Assembly (NCBI GenBank): GCA_937924855.1
Contig: CALEYQ010000045.1
Location: 1-64,000, forward strand
Reading direction: 5' to 3'
Source of the DNA: an uncultured Bacteroidota bacterium
Lineage (GTDB): Bacteria > Bacteroidota > Bacteroidia > JADZBD01
Length of the DNA: 64,000 bases
Shown: one piece after another, positions 8,607 through 17,904 of the stretch
Position numbering within the stretch: position 1 is the stretch's first letter
How the letters are laid out: each line of letters opens with the position of its first letter
Program-made: the position numbers and the translations under genes
Notes under the pieces: model-generated
What the model was told of the DNA's origin: nothing
The model's input: only the letters and a program-made list of their open reading frames with translations
Database searches by the model: none

Positions 8607-9434
8607 TTAGTCGGCAAAGGCAGGCTCAAGGTCCAGCACCTCATCATAAAACTCATTGTATGCGTCCACATACTCGTCCATATCTTTATAGTCGAGATAC
8701 AGGCGGCCGGACTTTTTAATGAATTTTTCGACATCGGGATTAATTTTAGGACTACCCTTAATTACCGCATCGGAATTTTCAATTGCCAGCTTGGTAAGGT
8801 TGGCAAAGTTGGGAGCCTTAATGGATTCCACATCGCCTTTTGAAATTCCTTCACAAACTGTTTTTTTAGCCATGTTTTTATCCATGCTGCCGGGGAATTC
8901 GCTATCGTAAACACTGTAAACCACACGGGTTTCTGCAAAGAGGGGATCCTCTCTGTAGGTGTGCTTCAGATAAAGCGGCAAAAGAGCGGTCATCCAGCCA
9001 TGGCAATGCACGATGTCGGGCGACCATCCTAATTTGCGCACGGTTTCAATAACCCCGCGGCAAAAGAAAATGGCTCTTTCGTCGTTGTCGGCAAATTGTT
9101 TTCCGTTTTTGTCGGTTACGATGGCTTTCCGCTGAAAGTAATCCTCGTTATCGATAAAATAAACCTGCATCCTGGCAGCCTGAATAGAGGCAACCTTGAT
9201 AATAAGCGGATGGTCGGTATCGTCGATAATGAGATTCATGCCGGAAAGACGAATAACTTCATGAAGCTGATTTCTCCTTTCGTTTATGCATCCGTAACGG
9301 GGCATAAAAGTCCGGATTTCTTTTCCCCTCTCCTGAATTCCTTGCGGAAGGTACCGGGCAATACTGCCCATTGGTGTGGGGTCGAGGTAGGGGGTTATCT
9401 CTTGAGAGACAAACAAAACACGCGCTTTTTTCAT
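8607..9434 (-). CDS. Glycogen/starch synthase catalytic-domain protein (GT5 N-terminal half only)
   Basis: A 275-residue protein matching the N-terminal half of GT5 glycogen synthases: LFVSQEITPYLDPTPMG, IARYLPQGIQERG, RTFMPRYG and DIVHCHGWMTALLPLYLK. Complete GlgA enzymes are near 480 residues and have a second Rossmann domain carrying the ADP-glucose site; that half is missing and no remnant follows. Short GT5-like proteins of this size recur in Bacteroidota next to panC and DUF4270, so this is probably a stable form rather than a fresh truncation. Whether it has synthase activity is doubtful. It is the first gene of the minus-strand operon leading to glmS, and is divergent from panC. Confidence 0.8.
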   Translation of the reverse strand: MKKARVLFVSQEITPYLDPTPMGSIARYLPQGIQERGKEIRTFMPRYGCINERRNQLHEVIRLSGMNLIIDDTDHPLIIKVASIQAARMQVYFIDNEDYFQRKAIVTDKNGKQFADNDERAIFFCRGVIETVRKLGWSPDIVHCHGWMTALLPLYLKHTYREDPLFAETRVVYSVYDSEFPGSMDKNMAKKTVCEGISKGDVESIKAPNFANLTKLAIENSDAVIKGSPKINPDVEKFIKKSGRLYLDYKDMDEYVDAYNEFYDEVLDLEPAFAD

Positions 9435-9550
9435 TTATTTTGGATTATGTTTCCAACCGAATCCGGGGAAACCAATCGGGAACCAAACTTTTAAAATGGG
9501 AGTGCCGTGGCTTTTAGGTATCAATTGGAAAACTGTTAAGAAAAAGTATG

Positions 9551-9582
9551 CAAATTTACGATAAAAAGGGGGAGATTGCAAG
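9551..9582 (-). promoter_or_regulatory. Probable promoter of the glgA-like/DUF4270/glmS/murF-alr operon
   Basis: On the minus strand TAAATTTG (9558-9551) fits the -7 element TAnnTTTG exactly, and CTTG (9582-9579) lies 20 bp upstream, one mismatch from the -33 TTTG. Transcription would start near 9546, leaving a 5' leader of about 110 nt before the ATG at 9434. The same 198-bp region must also drive panC on the plus strand, for which I see no good match. Confidence 0.5.
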
Positions 9583-9632
9583 ACCTTTTACGTCATGCGA
9601 AAGACCCTGCCCCTTATAGCTAAAACGCTGAA

Positions 9633-10505
9633 ATGCAAATTGTTAACACCATTGACGCCTTAAACCGGGTGAGTCCTCCTCCCGGAAGCCCAAAGGTTTC
9701 CACCGGATTTGTTCCCACCATGGGAGCCCTTCACCAGGGGCATTTATCCCTTATTGCACGCTCGGTTAAGGAGTGCGATCGTACTTTTTCCTCGGTATTT
9801 GTAAACCCCATTCAGTTTAACAATGCTTCCGACCTGGAAAAATATCCGGTAAGGCATAAACAGGATTTTGAATTGCTTTCCCAGGCGGGTTGCGACCTGG
9901 TTTTCTCGCCGGAGCCCGGAGAAATGTATCCGGAAAAGAAAAGCCGGGAGGAAATGTTCAGGGAAGACCTGCCCGGTTTTGATTTTGACGGACTGGATAC
10001 TGTTATGGAAGGCAAATATCGTCCCGGCCATTTTGAAGGAGTTTTGGTTGTGGTAAATCGCCTGTTTAAATTGTTGCGACCCTCAAAATCGTATTTCGGA
10101 AAAAAAGATTACCAGCAGCTCCGTGTAATAACGAAACTGGCCGAACAGTTTTTCCCTGAAATGGAAATTGTGGCCTGTCCTACCATCCGCGAAGCACACG
10201 GCCTTGCCATGAGTAGCCGGAATGCCCGGCTCTCGCCGGAAGGGCGAATTCATGCCGGAAAAATTTTTGAAATATTGTCGGAAGGAAAAGACCACAGCCG
10301 GGATGTTAAAACCGGAGAACTGAAAAAGTTTCTTTTGAGACGATTTGAGATGGCCGGCGGTTTCAACCTGGAATACCTTGAAGTTGCCAGCCTTGAAAAC
10401 CTCCAGCCGGTAGCCGAAAACCTGCCTCCTGAGAATGCCGGTATTTTTGTTGCCCTGGAATTTGAGGGTGTACGGCTTATCGACAACCTCGAGCTCGTGG
10501 GGTGA
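9633..10505 (+). CDS. panC: Pantoate-beta-alanine ligase
   Basis: A 290-residue pantothenate synthetase that joins pantoate and beta-alanine with ATP, the last step to vitamin B5. The nucleotidyltransferase signature FVPTMGALHQGHLSLI has the HxGH-type motif HQGH at residues 34-37. FVNPIQFN, GKKDYQQL and the KMSxS-like region AMSSRNARLS are all present. Length is normal. It opens a plus-strand operon with panD, which makes its beta-alanine substrate, 32 bp downstream. Confidence 0.97.
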   Translation: MQIVNTIDALNRVSPPPGSPKVSTGFVPTMGALHQGHLSLIARSVKECDRTFSSVFVNPIQFNNASDLEKYPVRHKQDFELLSQAGCDLVFSPEPGEMYPEKKSREEMFREDLPGFDFDGLDTVMEGKYRPGHFEGVLVVVNRLFKLLRPSKSYFGKKDYQQLRVITKLAEQFFPEMEIVACPTIREAHGLAMSSRNARLSPEGRIHAGKIFEILSEGKDHSRDVKTGELKKFLLRRFEMAGGFNLEYLEVASLENLQPVAENLPPENAGIFVALEFEGVRLIDNLELVG

Positions 10506-10537
10506 GGGGAAGGAAGTAATTTTTAACTTTGCCCTCC

Positions 10538-10891
10538 ATGGAAATAAACATCTTAAAATCAAAAATCCACAGGGCAACGGTGACGGAAGCCAACATTGAC
10601 TATGTGGGCAGCATTACGCTGGACGAGGACCTGATGGACGCGGCCAATCTGATCGAAAACGAAATGGTGCATGTGCTTAATTATCGCAACGGCTCCCGGA
10701 TTATTACATATACCATCAAAGCTCCCAGAGGCAGTGGAACGGTTTGCATGAACGGGCCTGCCGCACTCTTGTTTTCGCCGGGCGACGAAGTAATTGTGCT
10801 CAGTTACGCACTTATAGATTTTGAAGCCGGAAAGAAATTTAATCCGGCCATTGTTTTTCCAGAAGCAAAGACCAATAAAATCAATAGCTGA
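10538..10891 (+). CDS. panD: Aspartate 1-decarboxylase
   Basis: A 117-residue pyruvoyl-dependent decarboxylase making beta-alanine from aspartate for PanC. The ATG at 10538 puts the self-cleavage site Gly24-Ser25 (DYVGSI) at the standard position for the family, which decides this start over a TTG at 10529. Lys9, Tyr22, RIITY and the GDEVIVLSYA strand are present. It sits between panC and the UPF0104 gene, with 2 bp to the latter. Confidence 0.97.
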   Translation: MEINILKSKIHRATVTEANIDYVGSITLDEDLMDAANLIENEMVHVLNYRNGSRIITYTIKAPRGSGTVCMNGPAALLFSPGDEVIVLSYALIDFEAGKKFNPAIVFPEAKTNKINS

Positions 10892-10893
10892 AC

Positions 10894-11916
10894 TTGAATA
10901 AAAAGCTGCTCAGCATTTTCAAGTTTCTTTTTTTCCTTTCTCTGGGAATTTTTCTGGTTTGGCTTAGCGTAAAGGATTTTACCGCCGCCGACCTCGACCA
11001 TTTTTACCGGGCCATTCAGATGGCCGACTACTCATGGATTATTTTATCGATGCTGCTGGGGGTGCTGAGCCATTTTTTACGAGCCGTTCGCTGGGTTATG
11101 TTGCTTGAACCTGTAGGCTATAAACCATCAACCCGAAATACTTTTTTTGCCGTTATGGTCGGATACCTGGCTAACTTTGCTTTTCCCCGGCTTGGGGAAG
11201 TAACCCGTTGCGGGGTTCTCACCAAATATGAGAAAATTCCTTTTCCGGTTTCTTTCGGAACCGTAATCGTGGAAAGAACCTTCGACATGCTCTGCCTCTT
11301 CTTAATTTTTGTTTATGTAATTCTGGCCGAATATGACCGCATACAGGATCTGGCCAGGGAATATATTCTTAACCCGGCCGGAGAAAAATTTAACAGCCTG
11401 ATGGCAAACACTGCATTTATGTGGGCCGCTGCAGGAATTTTTGTGGCTACCCTGGCCATCTTCATCGTGTACCGGAAAAAAATCAACGCAAAGGTTTCCG
11501 GTAAGCCCAGGGAAATTATTTCAGGCTTCTGGAAGGGCCTGATTTCCGTAAAGAACCTTCGTTCCCCGGGCTGGTTTCTTATGCACACGGCCTTTATCTG
11601 GATATTATACTATGTAATGCTTCATGTTTGTTTTTTCAGTTTTAGTGAAACCTCAGGATTGGATGTAGGGCAGGGACTTTCGGTTCTTATCATGGGAGCC
11701 GTTGGAGTAATTTTTACCCAGGGCGGTATCGGAGCATATCAATTCCTTGTTACCAAAACCCTGGCATCTCCTCTGGCCGGAATTTCATTGCCGATCGCAG
11801 GAGCCTTTTCCTGGATTGTATGGGCCTCACAGTTTGTAACCCTGGTGCTGGTTGGATTGATTTCTTTAATTCTTCTTCCTATCTTGAACCGTGATAAATC
11901 AGGGAATGACGTATAA
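10894..11916 (+). CDS. Lysylphosphatidylglycerol synthase TM-region / UPF0104 family membrane protein
   Basis: A 340-residue polytopic inner-membrane protein with about eight hydrophobic segments and no soluble C-terminal domain. It fits the UPF0104/AglD-type family (membrane half of MprF-like proteins) through R-A-x-R-W, FPRLGEVTRC and the late GGIGAYQ segment. Such proteins are thought to move or modify lipids, but this one has no catalytic acyltransferase part, so the substrate is unknown. The start is TTG at 10894, 2 bp after panD; no ATG lies nearby in frame. The 3' end overlaps rfaE2. Confidence 0.85.
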   Translation: MNKKLLSIFKFLFFLSLGIFLVWLSVKDFTAADLDHFYRAIQMADYSWIILSMLLGVLSHFLRAVRWVMLLEPVGYKPSTRNTFFAVMVGYLANFAFPRLGEVTRCGVLTKYEKIPFPVSFGTVIVERTFDMLCLFLIFVYVILAEYDRIQDLAREYILNPAGEKFNSLMANTAFMWAAAGIFVATLAIFIVYRKKINAKVSGKPREIISGFWKGLISVKNLRSPGWFLMHTAFIWILYYVMLHVCFFSFSETSGLDVGQGLSVLIMGAVGVIFTQGGIGAYQFLVTKTLASPLAGISLPIAGAFSWIVWASQFVTLVLVGLISLILLPILNRDKSGNDV

Positions 11917-12433
11917 CGAAATCATAAAAAATAAAATTCTCGATCCTTTGGCACTGGATGCCTTGCTGATCCGGTGGAGGGTTTTCGGAAAAAAAACAAT
12001 TTTCACTAATGGCTGTTTCGATCTGCTTCATCCCGGCCATGTCGACTATTTGGCTAAAGCCAAATCACTGGGCGGAAATTTGCTGGTGGGGATAAACACC
12101 GATGCCTCAGTAAAAACCCTTGAAAAGGGGAAAGCCCGTCCCATTCAACATCAGGACGCACGGGCTTTTGTTTTGGCCTCTTTGCAAATGGTTGACGGAG
12201 TAATTTTGTTTGACGAAAGCACACCACGGGAGTTGATTGGCCGGATCAGGCCCGACATTCTGGTAAAAGGTGCTGATTATGATAAGGACGAAACCAATCC
12301 CGGTTCGCCCGGGTTTATTGTTGGAAGCGACCTTGTAAAAAGCTATGGCGGAGAAGTTGTAACCATTCCTTTGCTGGAGGGGTTCAGCACATCAGCTATT
12401 GAAAAAAGAATTTTGTCCGGGGGAGAAAAGTAA
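11906..12433 (+). CDS. rfaE2: D-glycero-beta-D-manno-heptose 1-phosphate adenylyltransferase (RfaE2 type)
   Basis: A cytidylyltransferase-like enzyme of 175 residues activating heptose-1-phosphate as ADP-heptose for lipopolysaccharide core. It has TNGCFDLLHPGHVDYL with the HPGH motif at residues 42-45, and the GADYDK and EGFSTSAI segments typical of RfaE domain II. It is free-standing, without the kinase domain of E. coli HldE. I chose ATG 11906, overlapping the upstream gene by 11 bp; a GTG at 11891 is the alternative. Confidence 0.92.
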   Translation: MTYNEIIKNKILDPLALDALLIRWRVFGKKTIFTNGCFDLLHPGHVDYLAKAKSLGGNLLVGINTDASVKTLEKGKARPIQHQDARAFVLASLQMVDGVILFDESTPRELIGRIRPDILVKGADYDKDETNPGSPGFIVGSDLVKSYGGEVVTIPLLEGFSTSAIEKRILSGGEK

Positions 12434-12435
12434 AA

Positions 12436-13803
12436 ATGGCTAAGGTAAAATCTGCATTTTTTTGTCAGAGCTGTGGCGCACAGTCGCCCAAGTGGATAGG
12501 AAAATGCCCCTCATGTAACGCCTGGAACACCTATGTAGAGGAAATTCTGGAAAAAGTGAGAGACTCCAGGACGGGAGGACTTGAGAGTGGTTCACGCAAA
12601 GTGGCCAAACCTGTAAAACTAGAAGAAGTAACATTTTCGGAGGAAAAAAGAATCGCCCTTCCCGACCAGGAATTGAACCGGGTGCTGGGTGGCGGACTTG
12701 TACCCGGCTCGCTTATTTTGTTTGGTGGGGAACCGGGCATTGGAAAGTCAACCCTGATGCTCCAGCTTGCCACCCGAATCAAGGGCATTAAAGTGCTTTA
12801 TGTTAGTGGCGAGGAAAGCGAAGGGCAGATTAAAATGCGGGCAGAGCGGATTGGTTCGGGACATGCCGATACCTATATCCTGAATGAAACCTCTACCCAG
12901 AATATTTTTAAACAGGTTGAATTGCTGAACCCCGGCCTGATTATTATTGACTCTATACAAACCCTCCACACAGCGTATATTGAGTCGAGCCCGGGAAGCG
13001 TTTCCCAGGTGAGAGAAACTGCAGCGGAGTGGATGAAGTTTTCCAAAGAAAGCGGAATACCGGTTTTCCTAATTGGGCATATTACCAAGGACGGATCAAT
13101 TGCCGGGCCCAAGGTATTGGAGCATATGGTTGACACGGTGCTTCAGTTTGAGGGCGACCGCCACCATGTTTACCGTTTGTTGCGGAGTGTAAAAAACCGT
13201 TTTGGCAGCACCAATGAACTCGGAATATATGAAATGCAGGGAGAGGGACTGAGAGAAGTAAAAAACCCATCCGAAATATTAATTACCAGCAGAGAAGAGC
13301 CGGTAAGCGGAGTTTCTGTGGCGGCAACCATGGAGGGCTTGCGTCCCATGCTGATTGAAATTCAAGCGTTGGTAAGCTCTGCCGCCTATGGAACGCCTCA
13401 GCGCTCGGCCACAGGCTTCGACCTTCGGCGTTTAGGGATGTTGCTGGCAGTGCTTGAAAAACGCTGCGGGTTTCGTCTGGGAGTTAAAGATGTATTTCTG
13501 AATATTGCCGGGGGCTTGCGGGTTGAAGATCCCGGGATTGATCTTGCTGTTGTAGTTGCGGTTCTGAGTTCTTCGGAAAATATTCCTGTTAATCCGAAAA
13601 TCTGCCTGGCTGCAGAGGTTGGCTTAAGCGGGGAAATTCGACCGGTTAACCGGATTGAAAGCCGGATTTCAGAGGCGGAGAAGCTGGGCTTTTCAGAAAT
13701 TCTGGTTTCGAAATTCAACAAAGCATCTGAAATAAAAAACCCCGGAATTAAAATAACCGGGGTAGGAAAAATGGAAGATGCTTTCCGGTATTTATTTTCC
13801 TGA
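12436..13803 (+). CDS. radA: DNA repair protein RadA
   Basis: A 455-residue RecA-like ATPase that drives branch migration during recombinational repair. The N-terminal zinc finger has Cys10, Cys13, Cys24 and Cys27. The Walker A motif is GEPGIGKST (98-106), the RadA-specific KNRFG motif lies near 254, and the C-terminal third is the Lon-protease-like domain. It follows rfaE2 by 2 bp and ends 12 bp inside the convergent 13792-14412 gene. Length is normal. Confidence 0.97.
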   Translation: MAKVKSAFFCQSCGAQSPKWIGKCPSCNAWNTYVEEILEKVRDSRTGGLESGSRKVAKPVKLEEVTFSEEKRIALPDQELNRVLGGGLVPGSLILFGGEPGIGKSTLMLQLATRIKGIKVLYVSGEESEGQIKMRAERIGSGHADTYILNETSTQNIFKQVELLNPGLIIIDSIQTLHTAYIESSPGSVSQVRETAAEWMKFSKESGIPVFLIGHITKDGSIAGPKVLEHMVDTVLQFEGDRHHVYRLLRSVKNRFGSTNELGIYEMQGEGLREVKNPSEILITSREEPVSGVSVAATMEGLRPMLIEIQALVSSAAYGTPQRSATGFDLRRLGMLLAVLEKRCGFRLGVKDVFLNIAGGLRVEDPGIDLAVVVAVLSSSENIPVNPKICLAAEVGLSGEIRPVNRIESRISEAEKLGFSEILVSKFNKASEIKNPGIKITGVGKMEDAFRYLFS

Positions 13804-14412
13804 ACTGTTTCCTGATTTTAAATTTTTTGCACCACCACCGGTTTGCGAAACCGAAACAGCGGTATATATAATTTCGTAGGCGTGATTTTTCATTACCACC
13901 CTGGCCGGAATTTTTCCCTCGCGAATAACTTTTAAGAAAGAGCCTTGTCCCAATTGTGAGTTAAGCGGAGAGTTGAAGCTGATATCCGGGAAAACATAAA
14001 ATGTCTGATCAAAAAACAGATCCACCACGGCCGCACCTGAAACAGCAAAGGCCAAACCTGCACAGGACTTACCCTGAATAACAACAGGCTCAACGGAATT
14101 GGGCGATCCGGCTGTTTCGTCGGGGAAAGCCCCAACTTGTTTTAAGCCTGATCCGGTAAGTAAAACAGCTCTCTTTCCCAAAGAACCGGAATGGGTTTCC
14201 ATGACGGAAGTTTTTGACAGGGAGAGAATCATTTTATCGCCCAGGTAATCAGCCATCGACTTTGGGCTGACAACAGGGTCGAGATTATTTACCTGAATGG
14301 AGTAAACGATGTTTCCTTCAAAAGGAACCAGCTTTTGTGAATTGCCGGGAATAAAAAATCCGGCTGTAACAAAGAGGGCAATTAATCCCGCAAATCCTGA
14401 TACTATTCGCAT
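13792..14412 (-). CDS. Exported protein of unknown function
   Basis: A 206-residue protein with an N-terminal signal peptide (hydrophobic residues about 4-20) followed by a mostly beta-strand body. The segment LVPFEGNIVYSIQV and the later FYVFPDISFN resemble the small periplasmic GLPGLI/DUF4412-type proteins of Bacteroidota, but I do not recognise it with certainty. It lies 9 bp downstream of the large PKD/SprB protein on the same strand, so it is probably co-transcribed. Its 3' end overlaps radA by 12 bp. Confidence 0.6.
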   Translation of the reverse strand: MRIVSGFAGLIALFVTAGFFIPGNSQKLVPFEGNIVYSIQVNNLDPVVSPKSMADYLGDKMILSLSKTSVMETHSGSLGKRAVLLTGSGLKQVGAFPDETAGSPNSVEPVVIQGKSCAGLAFAVSGAAVVDLFFDQTFYVFPDISFNSPLNSQLGQGSFLKVIREGKIPARVVMKNHAYEIIYTAVSVSQTGGGAKNLKSGNSSGK

Positions 14413-14421
14413 AAGTGTTTT

Positions 14422-17400
14422 TTATCTGATTAAACTAACATGTCCAACACGGTCGTGAACCTTTCCGGTTAAATCTTTACAACGGATCTTCCAAACATAC
14501 ACATCTTCCTGTGCCACTTTGCTGCCACCGTTTGCTTTTCCATCCCAACCTTCACCCCAGGTGGTGGTAGACCAGATCATATTACCCCAGCGATCGAAAA
14601 TCCACATTTTGAAATCCGAGGCATCAATGCCGACTCCCTGTGGGAAAAAAGTTGCATTGAATCCATCGCCATTGGGCGTAAAGGCGTTGGGAACAAAAAG
14701 CGTTACATCGGGAAGAACATCGAGACAATATTCAACGGTATCGGGGCAACCGAAGGAATTTCTGACAGCAAGAGTCACGCAATACCTTCCGGTATCGGAA
14801 TAGGTGTGACAAGGATTGCTTGCATTGGAACCGGTATTACTTTGCGGGTCACCGAAGTTCCAGCTGAGCACGGTGGCTCCCACCGAAGTGCTGTTAAAGC
14901 AAACCGTTGGTTCCAGCAGGGATACGGAAGTGCTGCTCATGGTAAAATCGGCACTTGGATTGGGATGCACCACAATGTAGTTTGGCATAACCAGCGTGTT
15001 GGTACAGCCGTTGTTGTCGGTGATGTTAAGGGTAACATTATATCCTCCGGGATTAACAAAGCAAAACTGGTCTATACAATTCTGGGAGTTACCCAGGTTA
15101 TTTCCAAAGGTCCATGAGCAGGACGCTGTGGCGGAAGAATTATTTGTAAAGGTCACACATAAGGGAGAGCAACCCTGGGTGGTATCTCCGGCAAATGAAA
15201 CAGGCGTAAGGGCAAAAACGTTTACGGTAACGGTAGCTGTTTGGGATGGAGATCCACAATTGTCGGTAATGGTTACCGTATAGGTAGTTGTTGAGTTCGG
15301 ATTAACATTTACCGGTGATCCGGTCATGTTTCCAGGCGACCATAAATAGTTGTAAGGTCCGCCGTTGCCACCTGAGCCGTTAGCCGAAATCTGGGTTTGA
15401 GCACCGGGACAAACAGGGCCGCCTCCTGAAGCGAGTACGGTAAGCGGTGGCCGAACCATAACTGAAACAACATCCGTTGAAGTACAACCTCCCGCATCGG
15501 TAATCGTAACGGTGTAAGTAGTATTAGCGGTAGGACAAACCTGAACGTTGTTTCCGGTAAGGTTGCCGGGGTTCCAGGTAAATGTGTAGGGTCCGCCCGA
15601 ACCACCCGTTGGGGCAGCTGTGAGTGTCGCGCATTGTGAAATGCAAATCGGAGGAGGAAGTGAAAGTCCGGAAACAATGGGCGTAGGTTGTCCCACAGTG
15701 GCGGTTGCAGTTTGGGTACATCCGTTGGCATCAGTTACGGTTACGGTGTAGGTTCCGGTGGCAAGTGCGGTAGCTGTTTGCGTGGTTTGTCCAGTGCTCC
15801 ATGAGTAGGTGTAAGGGGCCGTTCCTCCCGATGGATTTGCGGTTGTTGTTCCGTCGTTTCCGTTATTGCAGGAAATGTTGGTAAAAGTTGTGGTGGTAAT
15901 CAGGGCAGGAGGCTGGGCTACCGTTATTGTTGCAGTTTGCGAACACCCGCCGGCATCGGTTACTGTTACGGTATAGTTTCCGGCGCTCAGTCCGGTAGCC
16001 GTTTGTGTGGTTTGTCCGTTGCTCCACTGGTAGCTGAAGGGACCACTTCCCGAGGGGGTAGCGGTTGCCGTACCGGTATTTCCGCCATTACAAAGCACGG
16101 CATTGGAAGCCGAGGCAATAGAGATTCCCGTAGAAACCTGAATGGTTGCGGTGGAGCTGGAGGTTAATCCGGTGGCATCCGTGATGACTACGGTGTAGGT
16201 GGTTGTTGTGGTTGGGCAAACATTATGCGGACCGGGGCCGGCTCCGATGTTGGGAGTCCATGCGTAGGTATATGGGGGATTACCTCCAGTCGGGGTTGCG
16301 GTAAGGGTAGTACAATTTCCCTGACAAATACTTGCTCCCTGTAAGGTAACCGTAGGGCCGCAGGCAACGGCGGTAACCTGAACCGTGGCGGTATCAGAAT
16401 AACAGGGATAAGTTAAAATCAGAGTAACCGTATAATTTCCTGAAGCGGAAAAGGTATGCGTTGGATTGCTGAGGTTGGATGTGTTATTAGGTCCTGAATT
16501 TGGATCACCGAAATTCCAGAGAATAGAAGTTGGTGTGTTCGCAGGACTATTACAATTGGTGGGATTGTTTTGAAGGGTATAAGCAAAAATTCCATCAAGG
16601 CAATTCATGTTTGGCGGATTCATGGTTGCGTTGATAACCGGAGGAACCCTGAAATAGAGTGCCGGAAAGTTTGGAAGGCCCATGGTGGAGTTTGCCGTTC
16701 CGGTGGTTTGTCCATTATCAACATAGTTACAGCCCATGCCAACCGTGTTGGGGTTGTTGATTACGCCCAGCCAGGGAACCTGGAAGCGACCCATATATAT
16801 TTTGTTATCCGGACCCAGTTGAAGTCCACCCAGCCACCCTGTAGCTGAGGTTCCCACCTGAATCATGGAGGCAACAATTTGTGCATTCGTTCCTGCGCAG
16901 AGGTTAAACTGATAAATTCTTCCGGGCTGTGAGGCATTGCAATAAAAGACCTGGCTGTTGGGCGAAAACTCCACGCCATAGGCATAGCCGAAATTGCCCA
17001 TATTGAGCGGATTGGAAACCACTCCGGTTGTGCTGTTAAAGTCATACATTTCAACAAAGCCGGGCTGGCCTCCGGCAAAGGTGTAACGGATGGCCATGGC
17101 AACCTTTGATCCGTCTGGGGAAGCTTTTAAATACCCGATGGTTGCGGTGTTGGAGCCGGTATGAACGGCGCCTACGGCACTCACCACTGGAACGGTATTT
17201 ACGCCTGCAGCGGTTACCAAAAAGGCACGGAATTGATTCGTTCCCCAGTGGTGGGTAAGCACCCAGATGTCAACATTGTTGCAATGGCGAATGGCACAAA
17301 CTCTTTCCGTGGTGGGGGTGTAAAGCAAAATATTTTTATTGGCTGTAACATCACCAAATCCTGCGGCAAGGTTCATATCGACCTCGGAGTATCTTAACCC

Positions 17401-17802
17401 TCCCGGACCTGCCTGAGCATCGGCGGTAAAAATATAATAAATGTTATTGCTGCCGGGTCTTTGAACAATTACACCCGACTGGGTGGAGGAACTGCTTCCC
17501 AATAATCCAAAACCATTTGGCATTTGAATATGATTGCGGTTCCAAACCCGCATCCCTTCCGTATAAAACAAACGGTTTCCTGCTGCATCTGAAATGGCGG
17601 CCACCCCTTCAATGGTGTTAATCTGACCCCCTGCAACAGGGGCAGGGTTGGGATTAAAGTTGAGTCCGGCATTGGCACCAAAATACCACCAGTTTGCCTG
17701 GGCCTGTGCGAAAAAATCCAGCCCGGGAAGTAGGACAAAGAAAAAGAGAAGGAGAAGTTTAAAACTGTTTTTGGCTGATTTAGCCAGTACGCCTGAATTC
17801 AT
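14422..17802 (-). CDS. Large secreted SprB/PKD-repeat protein with T9SS type B sorting domain
   Basis: About 1126 residues, exported. The start is ATG 17802; the upstream TTG at 17829 is unlikely. After the signal peptide, residues to about 390 form a domain with repeated short beta blocks (propeller-like). A PKD domain (FGDPNSGPNNTSNLSNPTHTF) and Ig/SprB-like repeats follow, including two near-identical SprB units, and then two more PKD-like domains. The C-terminus (LFVPNAFTPNGDG, FDRWGN, WDGKANG) is the gliding-associated CHU_C signal, which directs type IX secretion (type B). It is probably a surface adhesin or matrix protein; the ligand is unknown. The XRE gene ends about 100 bp upstream. 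Confidence 0.9.
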   Translation of the reverse strand: MNSGVLAKSAKNSFKLLLLFFFVLLPGLDFFAQAQANWWYFGANAGLNFNPNPAPVAGGQINTIEGVAAISDAAGNRLFYTEGMRVWNRNHIQMPNGFGLLGSSSSTQSGVIVQRPGSNNIYYIFTADAQAGPGGLRYSEVDMNLAAGFGDVTANKNILLYTPTTERVCAIRHCNNVDIWVLTHHWGTNQFRAFLVTAAGVNTVPVVSAVGAVHTGSNTATIGYLKASPDGSKVAMAIRYTFAGGQPGFVEMYDFNSTTGVVSNPLNMGNFGYAYGVEFSPNSQVFYCNASQPGRIYQFNLCAGTNAQIVASMIQVGTSATGWLGGLQLGPDNKIYMGRFQVPWLGVINNPNTVGMGCNYVDNGQTTGTANSTMGLPNFPALYFRVPPVINATMNPPNMNCLDGIFAYTLQNNPTNCNSPANTPTSILWNFGDPNSGPNNTSNLSNPTHTFSASGNYTVTLILTYPCYSDTATVQVTAVACGPTVTLQGASICQGNCTTLTATPTGGNPPYTYAWTPNIGAGPGPHNVCPTTTTTYTVVITDATGLTSSSTATIQVSTGISIASASNAVLCNGGNTGTATATPSGSGPFSYQWSNGQTTQTATGLSAGNYTVTVTDAGGCSQTATITVAQPPALITTTTFTNISCNNGNDGTTTANPSGGTAPYTYSWSTGQTTQTATALATGTYTVTVTDANGCTQTATATVGQPTPIVSGLSLPPPICISQCATLTAAPTGGSGGPYTFTWNPGNLTGNNVQVCPTANTTYTVTITDAGGCTSTDVVSVMVRPPLTVLASGGGPVCPGAQTQISANGSGGNGGPYNYLWSPGNMTGSPVNVNPNSTTTYTVTITDNCGSPSQTATVTVNVFALTPVSFAGDTTQGCSPLCVTFTNNSSATASCSWTFGNNLGNSQNCIDQFCFVNPGGYNVTLNITDNNGCTNTLVMPNYIVVHPNPSADFTMSSTSVSLLEPTVCFNSTSVGATVLSWNFGDPQSNTGSNASNPCHTYSDTGRYCVTLAVRNSFGCPDTVEYCLDVLPDVTLFVPNAFTPNGDGFNATFFPQGVGIDASDFKMWIFDRWGNMIWSTTTWGEGWDGKANGGSKVAQEDVYVWKIRCKDLTGKVHDRVGHVSLIR
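15690..16120 (-). repeat. Two tandem SprB-like repeats inside the PKD protein
   Basis: Two consecutive units of about 70 codons share the pattern CNxGNxGT...P-Y-W-S-x-GQTTQTA-L-x-G-x-YTVTVTDAxGC-QTAT. The nucleotide copies are also alike (for example the GTTTGTGTGGTTTGTCC and GTTTGCGTGGTTTGTCC segments on the plus strand), so they come from internal duplication. SprB repeats occur in Bacteroidota gliding adhesins. Confidence 0.75.
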
Positions 17803-17904
17803 GAGTAAAGGGTTGTAGGAATAAGACAACCTTTTTGATAAAAAGGATGCATATTAACCCCGGCAAAAACAACACCTCAGTCGTTGGTTTTCAGCTGCTT
17901 GCGC

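Noticed and set aside
15300..16400. Repetitive stretch as a CRISPR array
   Set aside because: The repeats are in-frame protein repeats (SprB/Ig-like) of about 210 bp, without short identical repeats and unique spacers.
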